This document shows, in pieces, positions 26,372 through 34,340 of a stretch of DNA of 64,000 nt (positions within the stretch are counted from its first letter, which is position 1; the number at the start of each line of letters is the position of its first letter). The notes below the pieces were generated by a model, which made no database searches, was not told where the DNA came from, and saw only the letters and a list, made by a program, of their open reading frames with translations. The DNA comes from Paenibacillus sp. LHD-38 (lineage in GTDB: Bacteria > Bacillota > Bacilli > Paenibacillales > Paenibacillaceae). The position numbers were made by a program, and so were the translations under genes. Location of the stretch: the NCBI RefSeq assembly GCF_031157315.1, contig NZ_JAVIFU010000006.1, positions 124,001 through 188,000 of the forward strand, given 5' to 3'.

Positions 26372-27013
26372 ATGATGAAGGTTGGCGTGATTTGCGATGA
26401 TTATTGGCACCCGGGAACGCTCATTAAAGAAGGGTTGGAGCCTCTAAGCGAGCTTGGATTTAGCTTTCATTATATCCATCATGCTTCGGAGTGGTCGCTT
26501 GCGTGGATGGGTCAGCAGGATGTTATTGTGCTTGCCAAATCCAATCAAATTTCGGCCTCGGATAAAACGCCATGGCTGACCGAGGAAATTCAACAGCAGT
26601 TCCACCGCTATGTCGAGGGCGGAAAGGGACTGCTCGTTTTGCATGCAGGTACGGTAGGCTATCGGGATCAGCCTGTATTTTTCGAGCTTGTAGGGGGCGT
26701 GTTCCAGCATCATCCGGAGGCATGTCCTGTGAAAATTGCCTATACGGATAAGGCATTTGGGCTCGCAGAAGAGCAAGAAGGTTTCTCTATGCATGACGAG
26801 CATTATTTCATGGAGGTTATAGAAGACCGCATTAAGGTATTTATGACTTCCGAGTCGGAGCACGGCACGCAGCCGGCAGGCTGGCAGAGAGATCAGGGCA
26901 AAGGCCGGGTATGCGCGCTTACGCCAGGACATTTTCTGCCCGTGCTGCAGCAGCGGGAATACCAAACAGCCATTAAGCATGCCCTCAAGTGGGCCGGCGG
27001 CGCTCAAAGCTAG
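26372..27013 (+). CDS. ThuA-like protein (trehalose utilisation, class I GATase-like fold)
   Basis: About 213 residues. It begins MMKVGVICDDYWHPG and has the ThuA-type core: GGKGLLVLHAGTVGYRD near 85, FFELVGGVF, MHDEHYFM and GKGRVCALTPGHF near 180. ThuA proteins are linked to disaccharide (trehalose, maltitol, sucrose) catabolism and often stand next to Gfo/Idh/MocA dehydrogenases, as here. The frame is open from 26294, but the start at 26372 is better placed behind GAGG and gives the standard N-terminus. Confidence 0.8.
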   Translation: MMKVGVICDDYWHPGTLIKEGLEPLSELGFSFHYIHHASEWSLAWMGQQDVIVLAKSNQISASDKTPWLTEEIQQQFHRYVEGGKGLLVLHAGTVGYRDQPVFFELVGGVFQHHPEACPVKIAYTDKAFGLAEEQEGFSMHDEHYFMEVIEDRIKVFMTSESEHGTQPAGWQRDQGKGRVCALTPGHFLPVLQQREYQTAIKHALKWAGGAQS

Positions 27014-27130
27014 AATTGGCATGCTTGCATAACGGCCTATACATATAATGAATTCGCTTTCTTGCTAAGATCAACTGTATAATTAAGGATAGAAAAGATA
27101 TAGTTTCATTAACAGAGCATAAGAAACGAA

Positions 27131-27249
27131 GGGGAAGTTTGGAACTGGAGGAGCGATAGCGTCCGCCTTTGTCTCCAGATTTCAACCGTGTGAGCGGTAT
27201 AATAAAAGAAATCTGGAGACAACAGCGGCCGGAAGTCCAAACATTCCCC
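27131..27249. repeat. Large nested inverted repeat, candidate structured RNA or MITE-like element
   Basis: The outer arms run from 27131 (GGGGAAGTTTGGAACT) to 27249 (AGTCCAAACATTCCCC) and pair with one bulge on each side. The inner arms GTCTCCAGATTT (27171-27182) and AAATCTGGAGAC (27209-27220) are a perfect 12-bp stem, extended by CCGC/GCGG across an internal loop. A small GCGATAGC element lies between the stems. No open frame is present. From memory, similar blocks recur in Paenibacillus genomes, which I cannot verify here. It fills the gap between the ThuA and oxidoreductase genes. Confidence 0.6.
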
Positions 27250-27327
27250 GTAGTTGCGAAAGGCATCTGAACTGAAAGTTGTAATCTGCATAATTTTATT
27301 ATTTTATTCTGAGGAGTGAATGGAGTA

Positions 27328-28317
27328 ATGTCTCTACAAACGATTAAATGGGGAATTTTGGGCCCAGGCTGGATTTCATCAAAGTTTGCTAAAGATTTGG
27401 CTTTTGCCGCAGGTGCAGAGCTCGTTGCCGTAGGCGGAAGAAGCTTGGAGAAATCAGAGCAGTTTGCTAAAGAGTTTAACATTCCCCGCGCCTACGGCAG
27501 CGTGGACGAACTTGCTCAAGACGCTGATGTAGATATTGTATATGTAGGAACCTTGCATCCGATACATAAAGAAAATGTACTGGCTTTATTGCGCGCCGGC
27601 AAAGCTGTGCTTTGCGAGAAGCCGTTCACGATGAACGCGGCTGAAGCGAAGGAAATCATTGATTTAGCCCGGGAAAAGAAAGTCTTCCTTATGGAAGCGA
27701 TGTGGACGCGGTTCCTGCCGCCGATTCGTAAAATAATGGAATGGATCGCGGATGATAAAATTGGCGAGGTAAGATTGGTCAAAGCCGACTTTGGCTTCGA
27801 TATCGGCTGGGCGCCGCAGAGCCGTCTGCTTGATCCCGCTCTTGGCGGCGGAGCGCTGCTGGATGCGGGTATTTATCCCGTTTCCTTTGCTTCTTTAATT
27901 TATGGCGAGGCTCCGGCAAAAATTATGAGCAGTGCCCGAATTGGCGAAACAGGCGTAGACGAGCAATTCTCGCTGTTGTTTGAATATGAGGGCGGACGTA
28001 CCGCGGCGCTGAATGGAGCGGTACAGCTGGGGATGGTCAACGATGCTTACATTTACGGTACAAAAGGATATATTCACGCTCCGAACTTCTTGTTTGGCAA
28101 ATCAGCTAGTCTTCATGTGAACAATACGGATGCTGAATCACTCGTGGATGAACGTGAAGCCGAGGGTTATGCATTCGAAGCCGAAGAAGCGATGAACGCG
28201 CTCCGCGAGGGAAGACTCGAGAGCACGGTTATTCCATTAGATGAGACGCTTGAGATCATGACAACACTCGATACAATCAGGAAGCAATGGGGCTTGCGTT
28301 ACCCCGCTGACCAATAA
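27328..28317 (+). CDS. Gfo/Idh/MocA-family NAD(P)-dependent oxidoreductase
   Basis: About 329 residues. Rossmann fold at the N-terminus (WGILGPGWISSKFA), then the diagnostic CEKPF near 93 with the catalytic-type Lys. The C-terminal alpha/beta domain contains GGGALLDAGIYP near 173. The match EAMWTRFLP resembles the dihydrodiol/sugar dehydrogenase (DHDH) subgroup. It probably oxidises a sugar or polyol. An in-frame GTG at 27316 is less likely than the ATG at 27328, which is followed by the family-typical LQTIKWGILG. The gene is ended by a strong bidirectional hairpin. Confidence 0.88.
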   Translation: MSLQTIKWGILGPGWISSKFAKDLAFAAGAELVAVGGRSLEKSEQFAKEFNIPRAYGSVDELAQDADVDIVYVGTLHPIHKENVLALLRAGKAVLCEKPFTMNAAEAKEIIDLAREKKVFLMEAMWTRFLPPIRKIMEWIADDKIGEVRLVKADFGFDIGWAPQSRLLDPALGGGALLDAGIYPVSFASLIYGEAPAKIMSSARIGETGVDEQFSLLFEYEGGRTAALNGAVQLGMVNDAYIYGTKGYIHAPNFLFGKSASLHVNNTDAESLVDEREAEGYAFEAEEAMNALREGRLESTVIPLDETLEIMTTLDTIRKQWGLRYPADQ

Positions 28318-28335
28318 GGGGATTTATTCCTAAAA

Positions 28336-28386
28336 GAATAGGAGCTGTCTTTCAAGGTATTGTACCTTTTAAGACAGCTCCTATTC
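28336..28386. terminator. Bidirectional hairpin between convergent genes
   Basis: GAATAGGAGCTGTCTT and AAGACAGCTCCTATTC are a perfect 16-bp stem, with further pairing (AAGGTA/TACCTT) in the loop. It separates the convergent oxidoreductase and SGNH hydrolase genes. T-tracts are short on both sides. Confidence 0.75.
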
Positions 28387-28412
28387 GGTGTATAGAGCTA
28401 GTTTGGCTTTTA

Positions 28413-29039
28413 TTAAGCCTTAACAGCTTTCAGCCACGCATCGGCAATGAGTGCTGCGCCGGCAGGCGATGGATGAACGCCGTCGGGAGCCCAGTATGCA
28501 GGGCCCGTCTGTGTCGCTGCCTGAGCGAATAAGCCGTCGAGCGGCACGTACAGCGTTTTGAACTCTCCTGCAAGTTCGCGAACCGCTTGAATTTTCGGGT
28601 CTAGATCCTCGCGCCATTGCTTTTGGCTGTTATTTACGGGCAGTACAAAGGGTTCGATCAAAATAAGCTTAGCGTTCAGATGTTCCTTTGCACTCGTGAG
28701 CAAGCGGCGGTATGTCGTGTAATATTCCTCGGTAGTCAATGGATTATTGCTGTCATAACGGCGCCAAGTATCATTAATGCCAACATAGATCGACAGCCAG
28801 GCAGGCTTCAAAGCCAGACAATCCTCTTCCCATCTCCGCTCAAGATCTACGACACGGTCACCGGATATGCCCCGATTGAGGAAGGAGGCCTGCTTCTCAG
28901 GATACTTGCTCGTGAACAATGCCGTTACCAGGTTTGCGTAGCCCGAACCTAAGCTTGCTCCGTCATTTCGATTGCGACCAGCATCGGTAATACTGTCACC
29001 TTGAAACAAAACAACTGCTTTTTGATCGATAAGTGTCAT
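28413..29039 (-). CDS. SGNH/GDSL-type esterase
   Basis: 208 residues. Block I FQGDSITDAG supplies the Ser nucleophile (near 15), block II RGISGD the Gly, block III VGINDTW the Asn, and block V PDGVHPS the Asp/His. There is no signal peptide, so it is intracellular. Members of this size deacetylate oligosaccharides such as xylan or rhamnogalacturonan fragments, fitting the sugar-utilisation surroundings. It is convergent with the oxidoreductase gene. Confidence 0.88.
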   Translation of the reverse strand: MTLIDQKAVVLFQGDSITDAGRNRNDGASLGSGYANLVTALFTSKYPEKQASFLNRGISGDRVVDLERRWEEDCLALKPAWLSIYVGINDTWRRYDSNNPLTTEEYYTTYRRLLTSAKEHLNAKLILIEPFVLPVNNSQKQWREDLDPKIQAVRELAGEFKTLYVPLDGLFAQAATQTGPAYWAPDGVHPSPAGAALIADAWLKAVKA

Positions 29040-29263
29040 CCGTAAGCCTCCAATACCATCATTTCATCTGCAGCTTCATAATACATACGAATAACGTTTA
29101 TGGTCAATATGGATTCGCAAGAAAAAGAGACGAATTCCCATACTTTCAAATCTTAAGCACTCTATGTAATAAAATAGGAAACATTTACTTCTGAAATTTC
29201 TATTTATATTTATTCTTTTTTCCTATTTAATAGAGGTAGGAGAATAGATAGACGGATTCGCGG

Positions 29264-29470
29264 TTAATCACCGCCTCCGCCGCAGCTCGAATCTCCTCCG
29301 CTGTCACTGCTGCAATCTCCAGCTGATGAATCACCGCCGTGATGACTGTTCCTTTTGCGGTCAACTGGTGTTGTAATCGCTTTAACGGCTGCTAGGATGA
29401 CGAAAAGGATGAGAATGACCAAAACGATTGCTCCCATTGCGCATGCCCCCATTCCAGTTAGATTACCCAC
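29264..29470 (-). CDS. Small single-pass membrane protein with Gly/Ser/Asp/Cys-rich tail
   Basis: Up to 68 residues: one strong membrane helix (AIVLVILILFVILAAV) followed by a short basic patch and a tail of about 30 residues made almost only of G, S, D and C (CSSDSGGDSSCGGGGD). The start is uncertain: GTG at 29470 has no clear ribosome binding site, and internal ATGs at 29452 and 29437 are possible. Family unknown. The tail recalls low-complexity metal-binding or disulfide-linked surface peptides, but that is a guess. Weak support for being a gene. Confidence 0.45.
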   Translation of the reverse strand: MGNLTGMGACAMGAIVLVILILFVILAAVKAITTPVDRKRNSHHGGDSSAGDCSSDSGGDSSCGGGGD

Positions 29471-29639
29471 ATCATAGCAGGCGATTATTAAGGGTGTGTA
29501 AACTATTTCGGGAATATTCTGAAAATTTGGAAATATACTTCAAGTAACCAATCTGCTAGATTGTTTTAACTTTTGTTCATAGAATTCTCATAAAAGATTA
29601 ATGTTCGTGATTTATAATCGAATTAAGGGAGTGATGGGA

Positions 29640-29834
29640 ATGACCTCTTCTTACTTCAATGAATGGCTGGATGAATATAATGATTATATGCGACTGTACA
29701 TGCTTTTTGGTGATGAGCACTATTTGGTGCATGCAAGAGAAACACTGGCTGCTTTAAAAGCAATGATTATAAGGGCTGAGCGTCATAAAAGCATTGTATG
29801 TAAAATAATGAGTAATACGGTTCATGCTTATTGA
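29640..29834 (+). CDS. Short acidic protein of unknown function
   Basis: 64 residues, predicted all-helical (SSYFNEWLDEYNDYMRLY, then ALKAMIIRAERHK). AGGGAG 8 nt before the ATG at 29640 supports this start over frames beginning at 29601 or 29634. It has its own strong terminator at 29865, which argues for a real transcription unit. I do not recognise the family. Confidence 0.6.
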   Translation: MTSSYFNEWLDEYNDYMRLYMLFGDEHYLVHARETLAALKAMIIRAERHKSIVCKIMSNTVHAY

Positions 29835-29864
29835 GAGTCTATGTAGCTGATGAGAAAATATTGC

Positions 29865-29931
29865 AAGGATCCTAAATGTGATTAAAACTAATGAGCGTTT
29901 AGTTTTAACCACATTTAGGATCCTTTTTTTT
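29865..29931 (+). terminator. Strong intrinsic terminator
   Basis: AAGGATCCTAAATGTG pairs perfectly with CACATTTAGGATCCTT. An inner TTAAAACTA/TAGTTTTAA stem makes the hairpin over 25 bp, and a T-tract follows. Confidence 0.92.
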
Positions 29932-30129
29932 GTCGCTGTCTGTGCAGTAACGGGAAATTCCATGTACCGCAGTGGGAAGTATTTCAAAATTATAAGCCGT
30001 CTAAAGAATCCAAGCGGTAGTTTAATGGTATACTGATAAGTAATGATAACGAGGATCAAGATTCTGATAGATGCTTTAGCTGCATTTTATGAAGTTTAAC
30101 TCGGATAGAAGACATGATGGAGTGATGAT

Positions 30130-30402
30130 ATGAGCAGCACAAAAGGTAAGGGCGGAACGGGAAGAGGAACGGACAAGAAGGGTTGGAACCGCTGGCAAGC
30201 GGGGGAAAAGAAGAAGTTAGCGAAGAAGGTATTTGGCAGAAACCAAGGCGCTAAAGGCGCTGAGGGCGAAAAGGGCGAAAAGGGCGAAAAGGGCAAAACC
30301 GACGCCGGTAATACGGCAAACGCTAGAAGCGCCAACATGACGAAAGGCAGCACTGCATTTAAAGGCGGCAGCGCAGTCAAAGGCCGAAATACAACGAAAT
30401 GA
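30130..30402 (+). CDS. Small Lys/Gly-rich protein with GEK repeats
   Basis: 90 residues, extremely basic and low in complexity: about a quarter Gly and a fifth Lys. Residues ~44-55 are a tandem GEKGEKGEK run encoded by a 9-bp direct repeat (GGCGAAAAG). GGAG stands about 8 nt upstream of the ATG, and a terminator follows at 30434. It is probably disordered and nucleic-acid- or surface-binding. Small basic sporulation proteins look similar, but the family is not recognised. Confidence 0.5.
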   Translation: MSSTKGKGGTGRGTDKKGWNRWQAGEKKKLAKKVFGRNQGAKGAEGEKGEKGEKGKTDAGNTANARSANMTKGSTAFKGGSAVKGRNTTK

Positions 30403-30433
30403 TGACAAGCTTTAAAGCTCTGAACCAATGAGA

Positions 30434-30477
30434 TAGCCCGCACTTCGCTGAAAGGTGAAGCCTGCGGCTTTTTTTAA
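30434..30477 (+). terminator. Intrinsic terminator after the GEK-repeat gene
   Basis: An imperfect stem (AGCCCGCACTTC against GAAGCCTGCGGCT) is followed by seven T residues. Repeat copy 4 begins at the T-tract. Confidence 0.75.
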
Positions 30478-30479
30478 AA

Positions 30480-30574
30480 TATAAGAAAGTATAAATTTTA
30501 ACCTTATACGATGCTTATATTTCACCGCGAAACGAGCTTCTGCCGCTAAGGACGGCGTCAGCCGTTTACGCTTG
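30480..30574 (+). repeat. Dispersed ~95-bp hairpin repeat, copy 4
   Basis: The reference-like copy: TATAAGAAAGTATAAATTTT at the left, then CTTATACGATGCTTATATTT, the core CGCGAAACGAGCTTCTGCCG, and CAGCCGTTTACGCTTG at the right. The core arms form a hairpin around CTAAGGA. It is joined head to tail to copy 5. Confidence 0.92.
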
Positions 30575-30669
30575 TTTAAGAAAGTATAAATTTGGACCTT
30601 ATACGATGCTTGTATTTCACCGCGAAACGAGCTTTTGCCGTTAAGGTTGGCGCCAGCCGTTTACGCTTG
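30575..30669 (+). repeat. Dispersed ~95-bp hairpin repeat, copy 5 (tandem with copy 4)
   Basis: It follows copy 4 without a gap and in the same orientation, with about a dozen differences (for example TTTGGACCTT, TTAAGGTTGGCGCCAG). The compensated centre GGCGCCAGCC keeps a stem. It is the only copy not directly behind a terminator. Confidence 0.9.
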
Positions 30670-30727
30670 TTTTGGTGAGAAAGCCTGCAATTTGCTATTC
30701 CATTATGCCAGCTTTCGTTTAAAATAA

Positions 30728-30741
30728 TAATAACGCTTTCA
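30728..30741 (-). promoter_or_regulatory. cre-like site upstream of the CE7 esterase
   Basis: Read on the minus strand, TGAAAGCGTTATTA matches the cre consensus at 13 of 14 positions, 52 bp before the esterase start. A GCTTTC/GAAAGC inverted repeat overlaps its edge. Confidence 0.4.
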
Positions 30742-30792
30742 AACGCGAAAGCAGAGCCCATTATTGTTCGACATTCATAGGAGGTAGTTGAA

Positions 30793-31752
30793 ATGCCGTT
30801 AGTTGACATGTCTTTGGAGCAATTAAGTAGCTATGAGGGAATAAGTCCGCGCCCAGCTGACTTCGATGCATACTGGGAGAGAGCGCTTGCTGAGATGAGA
30901 GCGGTAGACCCCCAAATCGAGCTGGTGCCAAGCAGCTTTCAGGTACCTTATGCGGAGTGCTTTGATTTATACTTTACAGGAGTACGCGGCGCGCGTATCC
31001 ACGCAAAATACATAAAACCCAAAAACGTAGCGTGGCCGCATCCTGCGGTATTGCAGTTTCACGGTTACTCGGGCCATTCCGGCCAGTGGCAGGATAAGCT
31101 GGGGTATGCCGCGCTGGGCTATTCCTTCTTTTCACTGGATTGCCGCGGTCAGGGCGGCTACTCGGAGGACACTGGCGGCGTCAAAGGGACTACGCAGCAA
31201 GGGCATATTATTCGCGGTTTGAATGATCATCCCGACCAGCTATTATTCCGGCATATCTTCCTTGATACTGCGCAGCTTGCAGGCATTGCCATGCAAATGC
31301 CTGAGGTTGATCCGGAGCGTGTGATGGCAATGGGAGGCTCACAGGGCGGAGCTTTAACGCTGGCCTGTGCGGCGCTTGAGCCGAAAATTAAGAAGCTTGC
31401 GCCCGTTTTTCCATTTTTGAGCGATTACCGCCGCGTATGGCAAATGGATTTGGCTAAGGACGCCTATGCGGAGCTGCGCACCTTCTTCCGGCATTTTGAT
31501 CCGCAGCATAAGCGGGAAGAGGAGATTTTCACGAAGCTCGGTTACATCGACATTCAATTCTTGGCATCGCGTATTCGCGGGGAGGTATTGTTTGGAACGG
31601 GCTTAATGGATACGATCTGCCCGCCATCCACGCAGTTCGCGGTTTACAATAAAATAACTGCCGCGAAACGCATGGAGATTTATCCGGATTTCGGACATGA
31701 GGATTTGCCTGGTTTTTCAGACATGACCATGCAGTTTTTCTTGGAGGATTAA
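30793..31752 (+). CDS. Acetylxylan esterase / cephalosporin-C deacetylase, CE7 family
   Basis: 319 residues, the usual CE7 length. Alpha/beta hydrolase with the nucleophile elbow GGSQGG (Ser near 182), Asp in GLMDTICPPS near 270 and His in FGHED near 299. The oxyanion segment FHGYSGHSG and the CE7 signature RGQGG near 118 are present. These cytosolic hexameric enzymes deacetylate short imported xylo-oligosaccharides and also cephalosporin C. GGAGG precedes the start. It lies alone between repeat copy 5 and a terminator. Confidence 0.92.
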   Translation: MPLVDMSLEQLSSYEGISPRPADFDAYWERALAEMRAVDPQIELVPSSFQVPYAECFDLYFTGVRGARIHAKYIKPKNVAWPHPAVLQFHGYSGHSGQWQDKLGYAALGYSFFSLDCRGQGGYSEDTGGVKGTTQQGHIIRGLNDHPDQLLFRHIFLDTAQLAGIAMQMPEVDPERVMAMGGSQGGALTLACAALEPKIKKLAPVFPFLSDYRRVWQMDLAKDAYAELRTFFRHFDPQHKREEEIFTKLGYIDIQFLASRIRGEVLFGTGLMDTICPPSTQFAVYNKITAAKRMEIYPDFGHEDLPGFSDMTMQFFLED

Positions 31753-31790
31753 TCGCTTTTTTAAGCGGAATCATATAGAAGAATAGGAAC

Positions 31791-31834
31791 AAGGACGGTT
31801 AAACAGAGAAATCTCTGCGTAATCGTCCTTTTTT
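31791..31834 (+). terminator. Intrinsic terminator of the CE7 gene
   Basis: AAGGACG and CGTCCTT arms with a second inner stem CAGAG/CTCTG, followed by TTTTTTC. Confidence 0.8.
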
Positions 31835-31887
31835 CTTGGTCAAAAGGCCCGCTGGTTCCTTCCGGGTATTTGAAGGCAGCAGCCTGA

Positions 31888-32844
31888 TTGTTTATCGCTC
31901 TCTTGCTGGCTGAAGGGTTAATTCGCTATATGAAGCAATATTTCGATTATGTGTTAATAACGATGGGTTACGCGTTTGCGCTGGTGATTATGTTTGCCTT
32001 CGGGGAAGATATTAATGGGCTTTATATGAGTCTCGATATTCCAATCATTGTCTCTTTGTTTTATTTCAGCAAGAAGCGCTTATGGTTCTCGATGCTGCTG
32101 ACCCTCGAAAGCTATTTCGTTCTTCTATGCTTTATTGACTCGCTAAAGGATCAAGTTAATCTATATGATTTAATAACCGTAACCGGCATGATTTCCGGAA
32201 GCGGTGTCATTGGCTTTGCCATTTTGAAGCGCGGAAATGAACTGCAGCAATCACTGGAGCGGGCTGTAAGCTCCGAAATGGACGCATTCGTAGATTCTAT
32301 TGCCACCCAAAATGCCTCCAAATACGATCATTTAACGAATCTATACAATCATATTACATATCAGGAATACCTAACCGCACTCACCCGCCAGCATGATGCT
32401 TATGCTATGCCGCTGCAGCTCGCCGCGCTTGATATTGATAATTTTAAAAGCATAAATGATAGATTTGGGCATCATGTCGGAGACATCGTGCTGCAGGAAA
32501 CGGCGTTGCTTCTAAAGTCATCGATTTCCAGCGAGGATGTAGCGGCCAGGTATGGCGGGGAAGAGTTTGTTCTGTTATTAACGGGAAAAACAATCAAGCA
32601 GAGCCACGAATTGCTAGAGCGGATCCGAGAGCGGCTGGCAATGACCGTCTTTCCGGAGCTTGATCATGAGAGCGTGACGATTAGCATCGGAATGGCGGAG
32701 TATACGACCGAGCTTGGGAAAGAAACCTTGTTTAAGCTGGCAGACGGTTATTTGTACGAAGCGAAGCGTGCCGGCAAAAATCAGGTCGTCTCTCCGATTA
32801 GAAGGAGGGATGAGAGTGCTGCGGAAATTACTCAATGCTCCTGA
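31888..32844 (+). CDS. Diguanylate cyclase (GGDEF), N-terminally shortened
   Basis: Up to 318 residues: about four membrane helices, then a GGDEF domain with intact active-site motif RYGGEEF and DIDNFKSIND. The inhibitory I-site is degenerate (SSED in place of RxxD). It aligns with the next gene, but lacks that protein's first ~60 residues, two membrane helices. Translation would begin at TTG 31888, right after an in-frame TGA and without a ribosome binding site, or at ATG 31930 behind GAAGGG. It may be a decayed or alternatively started tandem duplicate. It would make cyclic di-GMP at the membrane. Confidence 0.72.
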   Translation: MFIALLLAEGLIRYMKQYFDYVLITMGYAFALVIMFAFGEDINGLYMSLDIPIIVSLFYFSKKRLWFSMLLTLESYFVLLCFIDSLKDQVNLYDLITVTGMISGSGVIGFAILKRGNELQQSLERAVSSEMDAFVDSIATQNASKYDHLTNLYNHITYQEYLTALTRQHDAYAMPLQLAALDIDNFKSINDRFGHHVGDIVLQETALLLKSSISSEDVAARYGGEEFVLLLTGKTIKQSHELLERIRERLAMTVFPELDHESVTISIGMAEYTTELGKETLFKLADGYLYEAKRAGKNQVVSPIRRRDESAAEITQCS

Positions 32845-33907
32845 TCATCTATCAAGCTGGAACAAGTTAATGAGACGGGCTTACTGGGCGATAAGCCTGG
32901 TATCCGCACTAGCGGTTTTGACGACATGGGCCGTGGTCTCGAACGATGAGTCCAGCCATACACAGTCATTTTTTGAGAAGCAAGTCGTTGTTAGAAACAT
33001 CCTGATCCTCGGGACGCTGCTTGCCGCCGAAATAATATACCGATTAAAAAGCAGGCTCCAGGATTACATCATTATTATGCTGGGTTCCTGCTTTGGCGCG
33101 ATTACGCTCGCCTTATCCCCACCGGAGGTTCAGGGTACGCAAATCGTTATGATATTGCCGATTCTTGTATCGATTTTACACTTTAACTATGGAAAGGTTT
33201 TATTCTCTTGCTTTATAGCGATGATAACCTATCTGTTTGTTCTGAACCTTGTGCCGGATTACCGCTACGGGGTTCCCATCTACCAGAAGGCTGTAGGTTT
33301 TTCATTCCTCATTATCGTCACGCTTGCCGTGCTGGGTATTGTGAACCGCGGGCTGCAAATGATGAGGGACGAGAAGCATGCCTTCCGGAATGAGAAGAAG
33401 CATCGCATACTGCAGCAAGCCGTCCAAGAAGCATCAAGCCTGGATGCGCTTACCGGGTTGGCAAACCATAAGACATTCCAAGAGCGGCTGAGGATCATGC
33501 TTGCCGATGAAGAGGAGCGTCCTCTGTATCTTGCGATTATTGATATTGATAATTTTAAATCGGTTAATGATACGTATGGCCACGCTGTCGGGGATACCGT
33601 ACTGCGCAAAGTAGGTAAGCTGATAAGGGACCGCACACAGGAGGGCGGCTCGCCGTCACGCTATGGCGGAGAGGAATTTACGATTATTTTCACGAGGATG
33701 AATGCAAAAGCGGTTGTCGAATGCTTAGATCGGCTGCGGGCCGAAACGGAGCAGCTTCAGTTTCCGGAAATGGAAGGGCGTAAGGTGACCATAAGCATTG
33801 GCTGTCATAAACACCAAGCAAATGAGAGCCGCGATATCCTATTTCAATTAGCGGATGAGGCGCTTTATTCGGCCAAACGTAATGGTAAAAATAGAATTTC
33901 CTGGTGA
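32816..33907 (+). CDS. Membrane-bound diguanylate cyclase (GGDEF)
   Basis: About 363 residues. Six predicted membrane helices in a MHYT/7TM-like sensor of unknown ligand, a short linker, and a C-terminal GGDEF domain with RYGGEEF and DIDNFKSVNDTYGHAVGD. No I-site precedes the active loop, so product inhibition is unlikely by that route. The frame is open from 32714. AAGGAGGG at 32801-32809 is 1 nt from the ATG at 32810 and 7 nt from the GTG at 32816, so GTG is preferred. It overlaps the upstream cyclase by 29 nt. The pair arose by tandem duplication. Confidence 0.85.
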   Translation: MLRKLLNAPDHLSSWNKLMRRAYWAISLVSALAVLTTWAVVSNDESSHTQSFFEKQVVVRNILILGTLLAAEIIYRLKSRLQDYIIIMLGSCFGAITLALSPPEVQGTQIVMILPILVSILHFNYGKVLFSCFIAMITYLFVLNLVPDYRYGVPIYQKAVGFSFLIIVTLAVLGIVNRGLQMMRDEKHAFRNEKKHRILQQAVQEASSLDALTGLANHKTFQERLRIMLADEEERPLYLAIIDIDNFKSVNDTYGHAVGDTVLRKVGKLIRDRTQEGGSPSRYGGEEFTIIFTRMNAKAVVECLDRLRAETEQLQFPEMEGRKVTISIGCHKHQANESRDILFQLADEALYSAKRNGKNRISW

Positions 33908-34025
33908 ATGCGTCTATCCTTTTTCATACATACAAGCGAGGTGGCGACATCGTATGAGCGATAATTAATGCATAAGGAGAAATGCGGTACATGTCGAGAA
34001 TCGCCTTGCATCGCTCACGACCTGT

Positions 34026-34340
34026 TTGCTCGCGCTAATGATTTTCTTTCAATATCTTCAGCAGCTGTTAACCACAGAGTACACGTTGATTATTGCTGCT
34101 TATCTGGTCTATCCGGCGTCCATGGCTTCTGCGGGAGCCAGCGTATTGTTCCATCTTACGGCAGCGAGAAGCTATCACCGAATCTCTCGAACGCTGAGCA
34201 TAAGCATTGCTTCCGCTCCGCTGCTCGTCTATTTTTTCCTCTTACTCGTAAAGGGAAATACCTTATTGTTTCAAGGCGTAAAAACGGAGGAGCTGTGGAA
34301 GAAGTCGCTGAAAAAGCTGTGGTGGCGGATCGGTCTATAG
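34026..34340 (+). CDS. Small putative membrane protein
   Basis: Up to 104 residues with two clear hydrophobic segments (LTTEYTLIIAAYLVYPASM and SIASAPLLVYFFLLLV) and a basic Trp-containing tail. The start is uncertain (TTG at 34026 or ATG at 34038) and no ribosome binding site is well placed. AGGAGA at 33975 precedes an ATG in another frame that stops after 18 codons, hinting at a frameshift. Family not recognised; it may be a decaying gene at the edge of the accessory stretch. Confidence 0.4.
   Translation: MLALMIFFQYLQQLLTTEYTLIIAAYLVYPASMASAGASVLFHLTAARSYHRISRTLSISIASAPLLVYFFLLLVKGNTLLFQGVKTEELWKKSLKKLWWRIGL

Noticed and set aside
26444..27022. 192-codon open frame on the minus strand
   Set aside because: Antisense to the ThuA gene, which has clear family motifs on the plus strand.
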